The notes under the pieces are model-generated. The model was not told where the DNA came from, searched no databases, and was given only the letters and a program-made list of their open reading frames with translations. From DASPHG01 sp963849605 (GTDB lineage: Bacteria; Actinomycetota; Thermoleophilia; Solirubrobacterales; Thermoleophilaceae): 64,000 bases of DNA. Position numbers and translations under genes: made by a program. Positions 26,990 through 36,229 of this stretch are shown piece by piece. Each line of letters opens with the position of its first letter. The stretch's first letter is position 1. The DNA is taken from the NCBI GenBank assembly GCA_963849605.1, contig CAWKHX010000002.1:372001-436000 (forward strand), in the 5' to 3' direction.

Positions 26990-27640
26990 CTAGGCGGACA
27001 GCCGGAAGGGCGGGTACTCGTCGGTGACGAGGATGAACGCGTATGCCACCACGCGGTTCCCCCACCTCATCACGCCCACGACGTAGTCGAACAGGCCACG
27101 CGGGTAGCGACCGGTGAAGAGGATTGCGAACCACGCTGCGATGACGGCGAAGACCACGCCTATGTAGAGAAACGCCAGCACGATGTAGTGGGGAATCGCC
27201 AGGAACCACTTAACGAGCGGCAGCCACCGGTTGAGACCGTGACGCGCGTCCGGGTATTCGAAGTCGAGCCGGACGTACTGCTGCTCGTCGGTCGACGGAT
27301 ACCGGTCGCTCAACAGCAACCCGTATGCGTAGACCCGGTTGGCGAAGCGCAGGAACTCGCGGTTCCAGTCGAACCACCAGCGCGGGTATTTCTGGCGGAA
27401 CAGGAGCATCAGCAGCGGCGGCAGGAACAGGAGCCCGGCGCCCGTGACGACGACGCCCGTGTAGTCCTGTCCCGAGGAGTCGTACGTGACCGTGCCCAGC
27501 GCCGTGAGCACGATCGCGATCGGGATGACGGTGAAGATTCGGAACGCGCTGCTCACACGATCGAGGTCGCGCTCCGGGTATTCGACGTCGAACTGCAGCG
27601 GATGGCCGGCGGAGGGTACCTGCGGTGGTTCGGTAGTCAT
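26990..27640 (-). CDS. DUF4389 membrane protein
   Basis: 216-aa membrane protein. A soluble N-terminal strand region (HPLQFDVEYPERDLDR) precedes hydrophobic segments at about residues 33-52, 60-81, 142-172 and 185-203. The repeated pattern Tyr-P-RWWFDW / TGRYPRGLFDY with GNRVVAYAF is typical of DUF4389 proteins of actinomycetes. Function unknown. Lies 12 nt before the universal stress gene on the same strand and may share its transcript. Confidence 0.82.
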   Translation of the reverse strand: MTTEPPQVPSAGHPLQFDVEYPERDLDRVSSAFRIFTVIPIAIVLTALGTVTYDSSGQDYTGVVVTGAGLLFLPPLLMLLFRQKYPRWWFDWNREFLRFANRVYAYGLLLSDRYPSTDEQQYVRLDFEYPDARHGLNRWLPLVKWFLAIPHYIVLAFLYIGVVFAVIAAWFAILFTGRYPRGLFDYVVGVMRWGNRVVAYAFILVTDEYPPFRLSA

Positions 27641-27652
27641 GCGCCGAGTCTC

Positions 27653-28123
27653 TCACTGATCGGGGCCCTCGGGGACGACCACGACCGGGCGGTCGGCTCC
27701 ATGGAGCACCCCGTTCGACACGCTGCCGAGCAGCGCACGCTCGGCCCCGCTGATTCCGCGACGGCCCATGACGATCGCCACGACGTCGTGCTCGCGCGCC
27801 ACCGCCAAGATGCCTCGCCACGCCCGGCCTTCCGCCTGTGTAGAGAGCGGCGCAGCGGTCAGACCGGCCTCGGTCGCCAGCCGAGTCCCCTCCTCCGCGG
27901 TCGTGCGCGAGAGGTTCGCACCCATCGCGTCCATCTGGTCAAGGCCACCCTTGAGCACCGAGGAAAGTCCAGGGACGGGCGGCACGGAGGCGACGTCCTT
28001 AAGCGACTCCCAGACGTGAAGGACCAGGGCGGGCCGGTCGGGGAAGAGCTCGGCGGCCCGGGCGATCGCTTGCCGCGAGTTGCCCGAGCCGTCGTAGCAG
28101 AGGAGGACGGGACGCCCGCTCAG
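27653..28123 (-). CDS. Universal stress protein (single UspA domain)
   Basis: UspA fold beginning RPVLLCYDGSGNSRQA (beta-1 and the Asp of the ATP site) and ending with the ATP loop VMGRRGISGAERALLGSVS and RPVVVVPE, so ATP binding is likely. The 5' end is uncertain: no ATG, GTG or TTG lies in frame after the upstream gene ends. I give a CTG at 28123 that overlaps the nitrite-reductase stop; the next in-frame start (28249) would lie well inside that gene. Linked by overlap to the copper enzyme, as USP genes often are in hypoxia or nitrosative-stress regulons. Confidence 0.82.
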   Translation of the reverse strand: MSGRPVLLCYDGSGNSRQAIARAAELFPDRPALVLHVWESLKDVASVPPVPGLSSVLKGGLDQMDAMGANLSRTTAEEGTRLATEAGLTAAPLSTQAEGRAWRGILAVAREHDVVAIVMGRRGISGAERALLGSVSNGVLHGADRPVVVVPEGPDQ

Positions 28124-29292
28124 TGCTTCATCTCCGTCGCCGGGGCGTTCTCGGTCGCGAGGACTCCGACCGCTCCCTTGACCATGTCGCCGAACGCGTG
28201 GGTGACGAAGGGGTAGCTGCCCTCCTGGTCGAGCGTGAACTCGACCCACCCGCCCTGCGACGGCGCGAGGTTGATCGTCTGCGCGTCGTGCCCGACCACG
28301 CCCTCGACGTGGGTCGTGTCGAAGACGGTGCCGATCACGTGGAACGCCGACCAGATCGACGGCCCGGCGTTCAGGACGTACATCCGGATCGTCTCGCCGC
28401 GCGCGACGGTGATCGGGTGGTCCTTGTACTGCGCGGCGTAGCCGTTGAAGGTGAGGACGTCAGGCGTCTTCGCCGCCATCTTGGCCGGGTCCGGGTCCTG
28501 GCCCTCCTCGCCGATGTAGAACTCCTGCTGGGTCATCCACAGCTCGCGGTCGACCGGTGCCAGGCTCTTCGGCTTGACGACCATCATGCCGACCATGCCG
28601 GCGCCGGTGTGCATCAGGACCGGGTCGGTCGCGCAGTGGTACATGAACACGCCCGGGTGCTTCGCGACGAAGCTGAAGCGGTGCGTCTCGCCCGGCTGGA
28701 TCGTCTTGAAGGCCTCGTTGGGGGCGACCTCCGAGGAGTGGTAGTCGATCGAGTGCGGCATCCGCACGTCCATCTTCTTCGAAGCGCCGTTCACGAGCGT
28801 GATCTCGACCTTGTCGCCCTGGGTGACGACCATCGGCTCGGAGACGCCGGTGCCGCGGTTGAACTTGCCGTTCACCGCGTAGGACCACACACGCGTCGCG
28901 GGCTGGTCCGCCGAGACCTTCGTAACGTGCTCGTAGACGTCCACTCGGAACTTCTTCACGTCACCAGCAGGCGGCGCCGGAAGTGTCGGGTCGGGGCGCT
29001 TGTATGCCTCGACGTCGCCGCTGAAAGGCGTCGCGTGCGTCGAGGGGTCGTGGACCGCGCCGGTGGCGGCAGTGCCGGCCGCAGCGGGAGCCTGTGTGAT
29101 CACCTGCTCGTCGTCGCCGCCATTGAACGCGATGACGAGACCGATAGCCGTGATCGCCGCGCCGGCGGCGAGGATCGACATGAGCAGCGACAGGCCGTCG
29201 CGGATGTCGGTCCGCTCGGCGCGCTCCTCGAGCTCGTCGATGCGCTCGTGGTCGAGCTCGTCAATGGGTGGGTCTTCGAGTATCGGCGTCAT
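28120..29292 (-). CDS. nirK: Copper-containing nitrite reductase (NirK-type), membrane-anchored
   Basis: 390 aa. N-terminal cytoplasmic acidic segment, one membrane helix (about residues 34-55), a linker, then two cupredoxin domains. All NirK ligands can be placed: type 1 copper His180, Cys220, His228, Met233; type 2 copper His185, His219, His365; and the catalytic Asp183 (MPHSIDYH) and His318 (SAFHVIG). NirK reduces nitrite to nitric oxide. A broader multicopper-oxidase label is possible, but the spacing HC-x7-H-x4-M fits NirK. Start ATG at 29292 overlaps the upstream oxidoreductase stop. Confidence 0.8.
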   Translation of the reverse strand: MTPILEDPPIDELDHERIDELEERAERTDIRDGLSLLMSILAAGAAITAIGLVIAFNGGDDEQVITQAPAAAGTAATGAVHDPSTHATPFSGDVEAYKRPDPTLPAPPAGDVKKFRVDVYEHVTKVSADQPATRVWSYAVNGKFNRGTGVSEPMVVTQGDKVEITLVNGASKKMDVRMPHSIDYHSSEVAPNEAFKTIQPGETHRFSFVAKHPGVFMYHCATDPVLMHTGAGMVGMMVVKPKSLAPVDRELWMTQQEFYIGEEGQDPDPAKMAAKTPDVLTFNGYAAQYKDHPITVARGETIRMYVLNAGPSIWSAFHVIGTVFDTTHVEGVVGHDAQTINLAPSQGGWVEFTLDQEGSYPFVTHAFGDMVKGAVGVLATENAPATEMKH

Positions 29293-30461
29293 TGCTGTCT
29301 CCTTAGTTCGAGCCCTGGCCGTGCGGCCAGGTACGGCGTGAGGTTCCGCGCGGCTACCTTCGCCGGGGGCCACCACAGCGACCGTTCCGCGGTCTCTGTC
29401 GGAGCTCCCGGCTGGGTGAGGTCGTGGCGCAGGTAGTGCGGCTCGCCGCCCGTCAGCAGCAGCCCGCGCAGGACGGGTACGAAGGGTTTCGGGTCGATCT
29501 CGACTCCCGCTGCCGCGGCGATCGCCTCGGCGGCTGCGTCCGCCTGCTGGGCGGCCAGACCACCCTGCTTGACCGGGAAGGCGGTGCCGTCGCCCGCCGC
29601 GTACAGGTCATCCGCGCCGAGCACCCGCCCATGACGGTCGGTCGCGATGAACCCGCCGATGGTCTGGGGCACCCCACGGATGTTCGGACCGCGCATCGAG
29701 GGAAGTGCGACAGCACGATCCGCTTCGACCAAGCCCGAGGGGACGGTGAGCAGTCCGTTGGCGCTAAAGCTCACCGGCCGGTGACCGGCAAGGAGTTCGA
29801 TGCCGCGGTCGGCGAGCAGGCCGTCGAGCTGCTCGGACGCCTCCATGCCGAAGACCTCGAGCGGTGCGTCCTCGGGAGTGACAACGAGCAGCTCGGCCGT
29901 CGCCGCGCGCTCCGCCAGGTGGGCGGCGGTCAGCAGCGCCAGCTCGTACAGCGGCAGTAGCCACCCGGTGCCCGCGGGCGCGGCAAAGGCGAGCCTCCGG
30001 GTGATCCCGCGCTCGATGTCATCGAGTGCACGGCGAAACTCCTGTCTGAAACCGGGCGCCCCCACGGTCATTGCGCCCGGCACTCCCACACGAAGGTGGG
30101 CGCCGACCGCGAGGAGGAGGGAGTCATACGGCCGCTGCGCGCCCGACTGCATGACCAGGCGCTTGTCGGGCCAGACGCCCTCGAGCCGGTCCGATACGAG
30201 CGTCGCGCCCTGGTCGGCGGCGATCCTCGCCAGATCGAAGTGCTGGACCCGATCCTCGCGGAAGAGTGCCGCAAGCTCCATCGGCCGGTTGACGAACTCG
30301 GAGTTCGGCGTCACGAGATCGATTTCGACGCGCTCCTGGGCGAGTTCCCTGAGCCTGAGGAGCGCCTCGAGCGCCGCCACTCCCCCGCCAGCGATGACAA
30401 CCTTGTGCGCAACAGCCGAATCGGCGTTCGCTCTCCCGGTGGGTGTCCGCATCTCGAGCAC
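29289..30461 (-). CDS. FAD-dependent pyridine nucleotide oxidoreductase (NDH-2/SQR-like), copy 1
   Basis: 390 aa, two-dinucleotide-binding-domain flavoprotein. N-terminal FAD loop VVIAGGGVAALEALLRL (about residues 21-37), NAD(P) region around WLLPLYELAL, and C-terminal FAD motif LYAAGDGTAFPVKQGGLAAQQAD. The protein has no cysteine, which argues against a sulfide:quinone or disulfide mechanism; an NDH-2-like or carotenoid-free reductase is possible. Directly upstream of nirK (4-nt overlap), so it could supply electrons to it. Paralogue of the gene at 34145. Confidence 0.82.
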   Translation of the reverse strand: MLEMRTPTGRANADSAVAHKVVIAGGGVAALEALLRLRELAQERVEIDLVTPNSEFVNRPMELAALFREDRVQHFDLARIAADQGATLVSDRLEGVWPDKRLVMQSGAQRPYDSLLLAVGAHLRVGVPGAMTVGAPGFRQEFRRALDDIERGITRRLAFAAPAGTGWLLPLYELALLTAAHLAERAATAELLVVTPEDAPLEVFGMEASEQLDGLLADRGIELLAGHRPVSFSANGLLTVPSGLVEADRAVALPSMRGPNIRGVPQTIGGFIATDRHGRVLGADDLYAAGDGTAFPVKQGGLAAQQADAAAEAIAAAAGVEIDPKPFVPVLRGLLLTGGEPHYLRHDLTQPGAPTETAERSLWWPPAKVAARNLTPYLAARPGLELRRQQ

Positions 30462-30554
30462 GGCTACAGGATCGGTCGGTACAGACCAGGCCGCATCCGT
30501 TCGCTACCGCCGACCGCGCCCGTAGTTCTCCGCAGCCGGTTTAGATTTGGACTC

Positions 30555-32216
30555 GTGGATGCCCAGCGTCTCGAGCGGCTCATCGAGGTGGGCCGGTCGC
30601 TCGTGTCCGAGTTGCACCTGCCGAACGTGCTCGACCGGGTGCTCGAGGTCGCGCGCGACCTCACCGGCGCACGCTACGCCGCGCTGGGAATCCTCGACGA
30701 GGAGAAGCAGGAACTCGAGCAATTCCTCACGGTCGGGATCGACGAAGAGGAGCGGAGGCGGATCGGCTCGCTGCCGCGCGGACGCGGCGTGCTGGGGCTC
30801 CTGATCAGCGATCCGGAGCCGCTCCGGCTGAATGACGTCGGGTCACATCCCGACTCGTACGGGTTCCCCCCAAACCACCCGCCCATGAAGACGTTCCTCG
30901 GTGCACCCGTCCTGATCAGGGGCGAGGCCTGGGGAAACCTGTACCTGACCGACAAGGAGGGCGGCCCGTTCACAGAGGAGGATGAGGAGGCACTCCTTGT
31001 CCTCGCTGACTGGGCGGCGATCGCGATCGACAACGCGCGTCTATACGAGGACGTGCACCGCAGGCGCGGAGAGCTCGAGCGCGCCGTCCGCGGGCTCGAG
31101 GCGACGATCGAGATCGCACGTGCACTGGCGGGCGAGACCGAGCTCGAGCGTGTGCTTGAGCTGATCGTCAAGCGGGGCCGCGCGCTCGTCGAGGCGACGG
31201 CCGTCGTGATCATGCTGCTCGAGGGCGACGAGCTCGTCGTCAAGGCGTCCGCCGGCGACATCGCTTCGTCGGCCGAAGGCGCCCACGTCCCGGTGTCCGG
31301 CTCCCTGAGCGGCGACGTCCTCCTCACAGGGCGGCCTGAGCGCATTGAGGACGTCCAGTCGCAGCTGCGCCGCGCGCCGGTCGTCATGGCCGGCGCCACG
31401 AGCGCGCTCCTGGTCCCGCTCGTGTTCCGCGGCACCACGAACGGCGTGCTCGCCGCCTTCGACCGTCGCGCCGGAGGCCCGGAGTTCACGGCGGAGGACG
31501 AGCGGCTCATGTCGGGATTCGCGGCGAGCGCGGCGGCGGCAGTCGCGACCGCGAAGTCCGTGGCGGAGGACAGGCTGCGGCTCTCGATCGACGCGTCCGA
31601 ACAGGAGCGCAAGCGGTGGGCGCGCGAGCTGCACGACGACACCCTGCAGGGACTCGCAGGCCTCGGCGTGACGCTCGGGGCCGCCCTGCGGGCGCCGTCG
31701 CAGGACGAGCTTCGCGTGGGCGTGACGGATGCGATCGAGCAGATCCGCGAGGAGGTGGCCAAGCTGCGGGCGCTGATCGCCGAGCTGCGTCCCGCCGCAC
31801 TCGACGAAATCGGCCTGAGAGCCGCGGTCGAGAGCCTCGTGGAGCGCACGCTGTCGACGCAAGGGCTCGAGATCACGACGGAGATCGCCCTCGCCTCGGA
31901 CGAGGGCGGAGAGCGGCTCGCGCCGGAGATCGAGAGCACGGCCTACCGGATCGTCCAGGAGGGGCTCACGAACGTCGGGAAGCACGCGGCGGCATCGACG
32001 GCGGAGGTGCGGATCGCGGAGACGAATGGCCTGCTCGACGTGGCGGTCCGCGACGACGGCCGTGGCTTCGAGCCCTCCGCCCCGCGCTCCGGGTTCGGCC
32101 TCACGGGGATGCGGGAGCGGGTCGAGATGCTCGGCGGCACGCTCACCGTCGAGTCATCCGAAGCCGGGCTCGGGACACTCGTCAGAGCGTTCATCCCGGT
32201 CCGGCACGTGGACTAG
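30555..32216 (+). CDS. GAF-GAF sensor histidine kinase (NarL/DevS-type)
   Basis: 553 aa from a GTG at 30555. Two GAF domains (about residues 15-165 and 185-330), then HisKA_3 with the phosphorylatable His in RELHDDTLQG (about residue 360), and an HATPase domain with IVQEGLTNVGKHA (N box) and DDGRGFEP. No membrane segment, so it senses a cytoplasmic signal; DevS/DosS-like kinases bind haem in the first GAF, but I cannot confirm a haem ligand here. Convergent with, and overlapping, its likely partner regulator. Confidence 0.9.
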   Translation: MDAQRLERLIEVGRSLVSELHLPNVLDRVLEVARDLTGARYAALGILDEEKQELEQFLTVGIDEEERRRIGSLPRGRGVLGLLISDPEPLRLNDVGSHPDSYGFPPNHPPMKTFLGAPVLIRGEAWGNLYLTDKEGGPFTEEDEEALLVLADWAAIAIDNARLYEDVHRRRGELERAVRGLEATIEIARALAGETELERVLELIVKRGRALVEATAVVIMLLEGDELVVKASAGDIASSAEGAHVPVSGSLSGDVLLTGRPERIEDVQSQLRRAPVVMAGATSALLVPLVFRGTTNGVLAAFDRRAGGPEFTAEDERLMSGFAASAAAAVATAKSVAEDRLRLSIDASEQERKRWARELHDDTLQGLAGLGVTLGAALRAPSQDELRVGVTDAIEQIREEVAKLRALIAELRPAALDEIGLRAAVESLVERTLSTQGLEITTEIALASDEGGERLAPEIESTAYRIVQEGLTNVGKHAAASTAEVRIAETNGLLDVAVRDDGRGFEPSAPRSGFGLTGMRERVEMLGGTLTVESSEAGLGTLVRAFIPVRHVD

Positions 32217-32842
32217 CGCTCGACGATGTCGTTGTCGAGGGCGTAGCGGACCAGCTCGGCCCGCGTCGTCAGCCCCGTCTTCTGCTGCACGCGCGCCCGA
32301 TGCGACTCCACCGTCCGTACGCTGAGGAAGAGCTGCTCGGCGATCTCGGGGTTGGTGTGGCCGAGCGCGATCAGCCGCAGGATGTCGACCTCCCGCTCGG
32401 TGAGGTCGTCCGGCGGCCCCGCCGGCTTCAGCGGCTCGGCCGCGATCTTCGCGCCGAGCTCCGGATGAAGGTAGGTCCGCCCCTCGGCGGCCATCCGGAC
32501 CGCCTCGACGAGCTCGCTGTCGGCCGCCTCCTTCAGGACGTACCCGCGGGCGCCCGCCTGGAGAGCCTCGCGCGCGAACGCGGGATCCTCCTGCATCGTC
32601 AGCACGACGATGCTGGTGCTGGGCGAATCGCTCAGCATCTTCGGGATCGCCGGCAGGCTCGACCCGTCCGGCATGTTGAGGTCGAGCACGAGCACGTCCG
32701 GCTTGTAGCCGAGCACGGTCCGTGTCGCGGAGTCGACGTCGCCGGCCTCCGCGACGACGTCGAGATCCTCCTCGGCGTCCAGCAGCATCTTCAGGCCGCT
32801 GCGCACGACCTGATGGTCGTCGGCGATGACGATGCGGATCAC
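32213..32842 (-). CDS. NarL/FixJ-family response regulator
   Basis: About 209 aa. Receiver with IVIADDHQVVRSGL, phosphoacceptor in VLVLDLNMPDG and Lys in GYVLKEA, followed by a LuxR-type HTH (LTEREVDILRLIALG and VRTVESHRARVQQKTG). GTG at 32842 gives a conventional VIRIVIADDH start; another GTG at 32851 is possible. Likely partner of the adjacent GAF kinase: tail-to-tail arrangement with a 4-nt overlap. Confidence 0.9.
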   Translation of the reverse strand: MIRIVIADDHQVVRSGLKMLLDAEEDLDVVAEAGDVDSATRTVLGYKPDVLVLDLNMPDGSSLPAIPKMLSDSPSTSIVVLTMQEDPAFAREALQAGARGYVLKEAADSELVEAVRMAAEGRTYLHPELGAKIAAEPLKPAGPPDDLTEREVDILRLIALGHTNPEIAEQLFLSVRTVESHRARVQQKTGLTTRAELVRYALDNDIVER

Positions 32843-32865
32843 GGTGAGCACCCTACCCTCGCGTC

Positions 32866-33599
32866 GTGGACCTGCTCCTGCTCACGTTGGCCGCGACAGC
32901 GACGGCGGTAGTGACCGGCCTCGGGGCGGTTCCCGTGTTCTTCCTCGGTGAGCGGGCAGCGACGCTGCGGCCGTGGCTGCTGGGCTTCGCCGCGGGCGTC
33001 ATGACGGTCGCCTCTGTGGTCGGCCTGCTGCTGCCGGCACTCGACGAAGGGACTGCGGGCGAGGCGATCTTGGGGGCAGCCCTCGGAGTGGCGTTCCTCC
33101 TCGCGAGCCGGTGGTGGATCGAGTCGCCGCGCTCGCGAGTCACGTACACCGCAGAGCGCCGCACCGCGCTCCTGGTGTTTCTCGTCCTGCTCGTGCACAG
33201 CCTGCCGGAGGGCTTCGCGATCGGCACCGCGTATGCCTCGGACACCGCCGGGCTCAGCCTGTTCGTGATCCTCGCGATCGGAGCGCAGAACGTCCCCGAA
33301 GGGACGAGCGTCGCGATACCGCTGGCCGCCGCGGGCTATGGCCGCGCGCGCCAGTTCTGGGCGGCCGTCGGGACGAGCGCCCCCAGCCGGTCGGCGCAGT
33401 CATCGCGTATCTGCTCGTCGAGGAGATCGAGGGTCTCTTGCCGATCTCGTTCGCCTTCGCGGCCGGCGCGATGCTCGCGCTGGTCGCGCTCGAGCTCGCC
33501 CCGTCGGCGTTCGCGTCAGGACGTGTGCGCACGGCCGTCGCCGGCATCGTGGCCGGCTCCGCCGTGATGCTCGGACTGAGCGCGCTGCTTGGCGTTTAG
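32866..33599 (+). CDS. ZIP-family metal transporter, one frameshift
   Basis: About 244 aa when joined. Eight-segment membrane protein with the ZIP metal-site helices VHSLPEGFAIG (TM4) and GAQNVPEGTSVA (TM5). A base is missing in a run of five C at 33380-33384 (GTSAP then QPVGAVIAYLLVEEIEG resumes in another frame). GTG start at 32866. Imports divalent metal (Zn, Fe or Mn) in characterised relatives. Divergent from the response regulator, 23 nt apart. Confidence 0.8.
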
Positions 33600-34147
33600 C
33601 TTCGCGACCCAATCCACACGCAGCAGCAGGACGAGCCCGGCGAGCATCGCGATCTGAAGCGCGATGCCCCATGGCGACTTGAACGCCTCGGTCAGCGTGT
33701 CCCCAAGGCTCTCCTTGGCGAGCGACGCCGCCCCGACGTAGATCGAGTAGGAGACGAGCCGTCCGGCGAAGAACGCAACCGTCAGCGGGAGGAGGCGGAC
33801 GGTGAGCAGGCCGGCCGCGATGAAGAGCTGCGCCGATGGGATCGGCGACAGCGCGAACAGCCCGAGCCCGGCTGCCGCCTTCCGAGGACTGCCGACGAGC
33901 AGCTCCTCCGCCGCGGCCAGGTGCTCGCGGCGCTCGTCCGAGAGGCGCGAGCGGAAATGCCGGGCCATCGTCGCGAGTACGTAGCGCCCGGACGCGGCGG
34001 CAAGCGCGCCGCCGAGCACGAGCGGCACCGCCGCGAGATCCGAGTTGAGCCGGAAGAAGACCAGCAGCGACCACGTGGGCGGACCGAACGCCGGCAGCAG
34101 GTTGACTGCGAAGACGGCCGCGAAGGCGAGGACGTACTCCGTGGCTA
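33516..34147 (-). CDS. VTT/DedA-like (SNARE-associated) small membrane protein, start unclear
   Basis: About 200 residues. Hydrophobic segments with AVNLLPAFGPPTWSLL near the N-terminus, a helical cytoplasmic loop (FRSRLSDERREHLAAAEEL), LFALSPIPSAQLFIAAGL and FFAGRLVSYSIYVG, matching the VTT domain's paired re-entrant loops. No usual start codon lies in frame near the N-terminus (reads LATEYVLAFAAVF right after the upstream stop), so the start may be lost by an indel or non-canonical. The C-terminus overlaps the convergent ZIP gene by about 80 nt. Confidence 0.65.
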
Positions 34148-35321
34148 GCCGGGCCTGACCTCGTACTCGCGGGTCATGAGCGCCTGCTTGCGCTGGGCCT
34201 CCCGCTCGGCCGCCGCCTCGGTCTCGTGGAGATACGGCGCGAGATAGCGCCCGGCCACCTTGCTCGGCGGCCACCAGAGCGTCTCCGGCGAGGTCTGTGC
34301 GCTGTCGCCCTCGCGGCCGCTCAGGTTCGTGCGCATGAACCTGGATTCGCGGCCGGTGATCAGCTGGCCTCGCAGGACGGGCCTGAACGAGCGTGGCTCG
34401 ATCGACGCGCCGGCCGCTCGGGCGATCACCTCGGCGACCGCATCCGCCTGCTGGCACGCGATGCCGCCCTGTTTGACCGGGAAGTTCGCGCCGTCGCCCG
34501 CCGCGTAGACGTTGTCGACTCCGACCACGCGGCCGTGGTTGTCGATCGGCAGGAAGCCGTCGTCATCCTGGGGCAGTGACCGGATCGCATTGCCGCGCAG
34601 CCGCGCAAGCGTGACGACGCGGTCCGCTTCGATCTCGTCCCCGCCCGGATGCAGGACGACGCTGCCCTTGCGCGGCACCTCCGCGTGCACGGAACAACGA
34701 ATGGTGATGCCTGCCTGCTCGAGCAGTTCGCGGACCTCGTCGCTCGGGCCGGGCCCGAACACGGCGAGCGGCCCGTCCTCCGGCGTAACGAAGGTCAGCT
34801 CGACACCCTCGAGCGGACATTTCGTGCGCTCGCCGCGCGGTCATCAGCGCGAGCTCGTATAGCGGCAGGGTCCAGGTCACGCCCGTCGGGACCACGAACG
34901 CGATGCGGCGCGCGTACTCGCCCTCCAGGTCCTGGATCAGGCCGTGGAGCTTCTCGCTGTCCTCCTGACCGCGGAACGTCGTCGCGTGGTCGAACGGCTC
35001 CTCGCGCCGTGCGCCCGTCGCGATCACAAGCTTGTCGTAGCTCAGTTCGTCGCCCCCGGTCGTGCGCAGCACGCGCGAGCCGGGCGACACCGACGCGAGT
35101 CCGTCGCTGACAAGCTCGACGTTGAGATCGCGCGCGAACTTCTTCAACGGCAGGCGCTGGGCATCGCCGAGCGCAAACGGCTCGCCGACGGAGAGCGGCT
35201 TGAAAACGAAGTCGTCCTCCGGCGCGAGCATGGTGATGTCCACCCGTTCGCCCGCCAGGTCGCGAAGCGCGATCGCCGCCTCGAGAGCGGCCACTCCTCC
35301 ACCTGCGATTAGGACGTGCAT
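34145..35321 (-). CDS. FAD-dependent pyridine nucleotide oxidoreductase (NDH-2/SQR-like), copy 2, one frameshift
   Basis: About 391 aa after correction. N-terminal FAD loop VLIAGGGVAALEAAIAL, C-terminal NVYAAGDGANFPVKQGGIACQQAD and the shared tail LWWPPSKVAGRYLAPYL, collinear with the gene at 29289 (shared LYELAL and TPEDGPL blocks). One extra base near 34840 breaks the frame between ALMTA and the VELTFVTPEDG block. Unlike copy 1 it has cysteines (IRCSVH, IACQQ). The duplication flanks the sensor kinase/regulator pair. Confidence 0.78.
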
Positions 35322-35331
35322 CTGCGGGTCC

Positions 35332-35490
35332 TCATTGCGCCGGGCGTCGTTGCGACGCTACCGGACGCCGGGGCCTTTTGGAATGCCTCGCCACCCGGGT
35401 CATGAGGCGCGTGTAGCGCTCGGTCCCGAGCGGCTCGGGGTCACAGCCGAGGAGGCCGCGGCAAGGGAGCTGGAGGGGGGTTGGCTTCAT
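35332..35490 (-). CDS. Possible 52-aa protein upstream of the FAD oxidoreductase
   Basis: Only candidate in the 326-nt gap 35322-35647. ATG at 35490, product MKPTPLQLPCRGLLGCDPEP... basic C-terminus; it ends 10 nt before the oxidoreductase ATG with GAGGAC between. No family recognised and no strong ribosome site; could be chance. The plus-strand half of the gap holds only the leader and AGGAGG site (35636-35641) of the next gene. Confidence 0.25.
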   Translation of the reverse strand: MKPTPLQLPCRGLLGCDPEPLGTERYTRLMTRVARHSKRPRRPVASQRRPAQ

Positions 35491-35647
35491 GGGTCGATCT
35501 TCGACCGCGTGCCTCCGGACGTCATCCGTGTGAACGCGCAAACCGATTGCGGGTTACCACGGACCGAATGCCGTAGCGCGAGCCGATGTCCAGCCGGGCG
35601 AACGACTCGATGCTGGTCCGGCACCGGAATCCATCAGGAGGTCCCAG

Positions 35648-36229
35648 ATGAGCAGGCTTTACGTGTACGCCGGCATCGCCGCCAGCGTGGTGATGATCGG
35701 CATCGGCATCGGATCGATCGTCGTTGGGGCGTCCGGCCGCAGCGACGTCCAGGACAAGATCCAGGACGAGCAGATCGTCGGCACCCCGGACATGAATCCG
35801 GACGACACCCGCGCCGCCGTCGAGGAGGCCGGGATCGAAACCGACGTCCCGGACTGCACTGTCGCGGATGAGGACGTCGACGATGGCGACAGCGCGAAGT
35901 GCTTCGCCGAGTACATGCGGATCCACGCACTGGAGGACACGGACGGCAAAACGTACGCCGAGATGCCGCGATTCATCGGCAAGGACGGCGAGCCGACCGC
36001 CGAGGAGTCCGAGGCCGCGATCGACCCCAAGTCGGGCGAGCCGGTCAGCAACCCCGAGCGGAACATCTGGGTCACCGAGACGGCCCTGTCGACCGCGCTC
36101 AACACGTCGTACTTCGCGGAACAGGTCGCGACCTTCTCGATCGTGATGGGCATCTGCCTGCTGCTCGCGGGTATCGGCTTCCTGGTCCTTACGCTCCGCC
36201 TGCCATGGCGCGAGACGCACAAGAGCTGA
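35648..36229 (+). CDS. Two-TM protein with extracytoplasmic loop, unknown function
   Basis: 193 aa. TM1 at about residues 5-27 (VYAGIAASVVMIGIGIGSIVVG), an acidic extracytoplasmic domain of about 125 residues with two Cys (VPDCTVADED and SAKCFAEYMR) and an NIWVTETALSTALNTSYFAEQ block, then TM2 at about 160-182 and a short basic tail. AGGAGG at 35636 sets the ATG. This architecture recurs in actinomycetes without known function. Its 3' end overlaps the next gene by 25 nt. Confidence 0.75.
   Translation: MSRLYVYAGIAASVVMIGIGIGSIVVGASGRSDVQDKIQDEQIVGTPDMNPDDTRAAVEEAGIETDVPDCTVADEDVDDGDSAKCFAEYMRIHALEDTDGKTYAEMPRFIGKDGEPTAEESEAAIDPKSGEPVSNPERNIWVTETALSTALNTSYFAEQVATFSIVMGICLLLAGIGFLVLTLRLPWRETHKS

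Noticed and set aside
28120..28249. USP start at 28249
   Set aside because: It would place about 40 basic, non-USP-like residues in the 3' part of the nitrite-reductase gene.
29289..30461. Sulfide:quinone oxidoreductase
   Set aside because: The protein contains no cysteine, so the Cys-disulfide chemistry of SQR is impossible.
35322..35647. A real gene on the plus strand in this gap
   Set aside because: The open plus frame has no start or domain. Only a weak 52-aa minus frame is reported, at low confidence.
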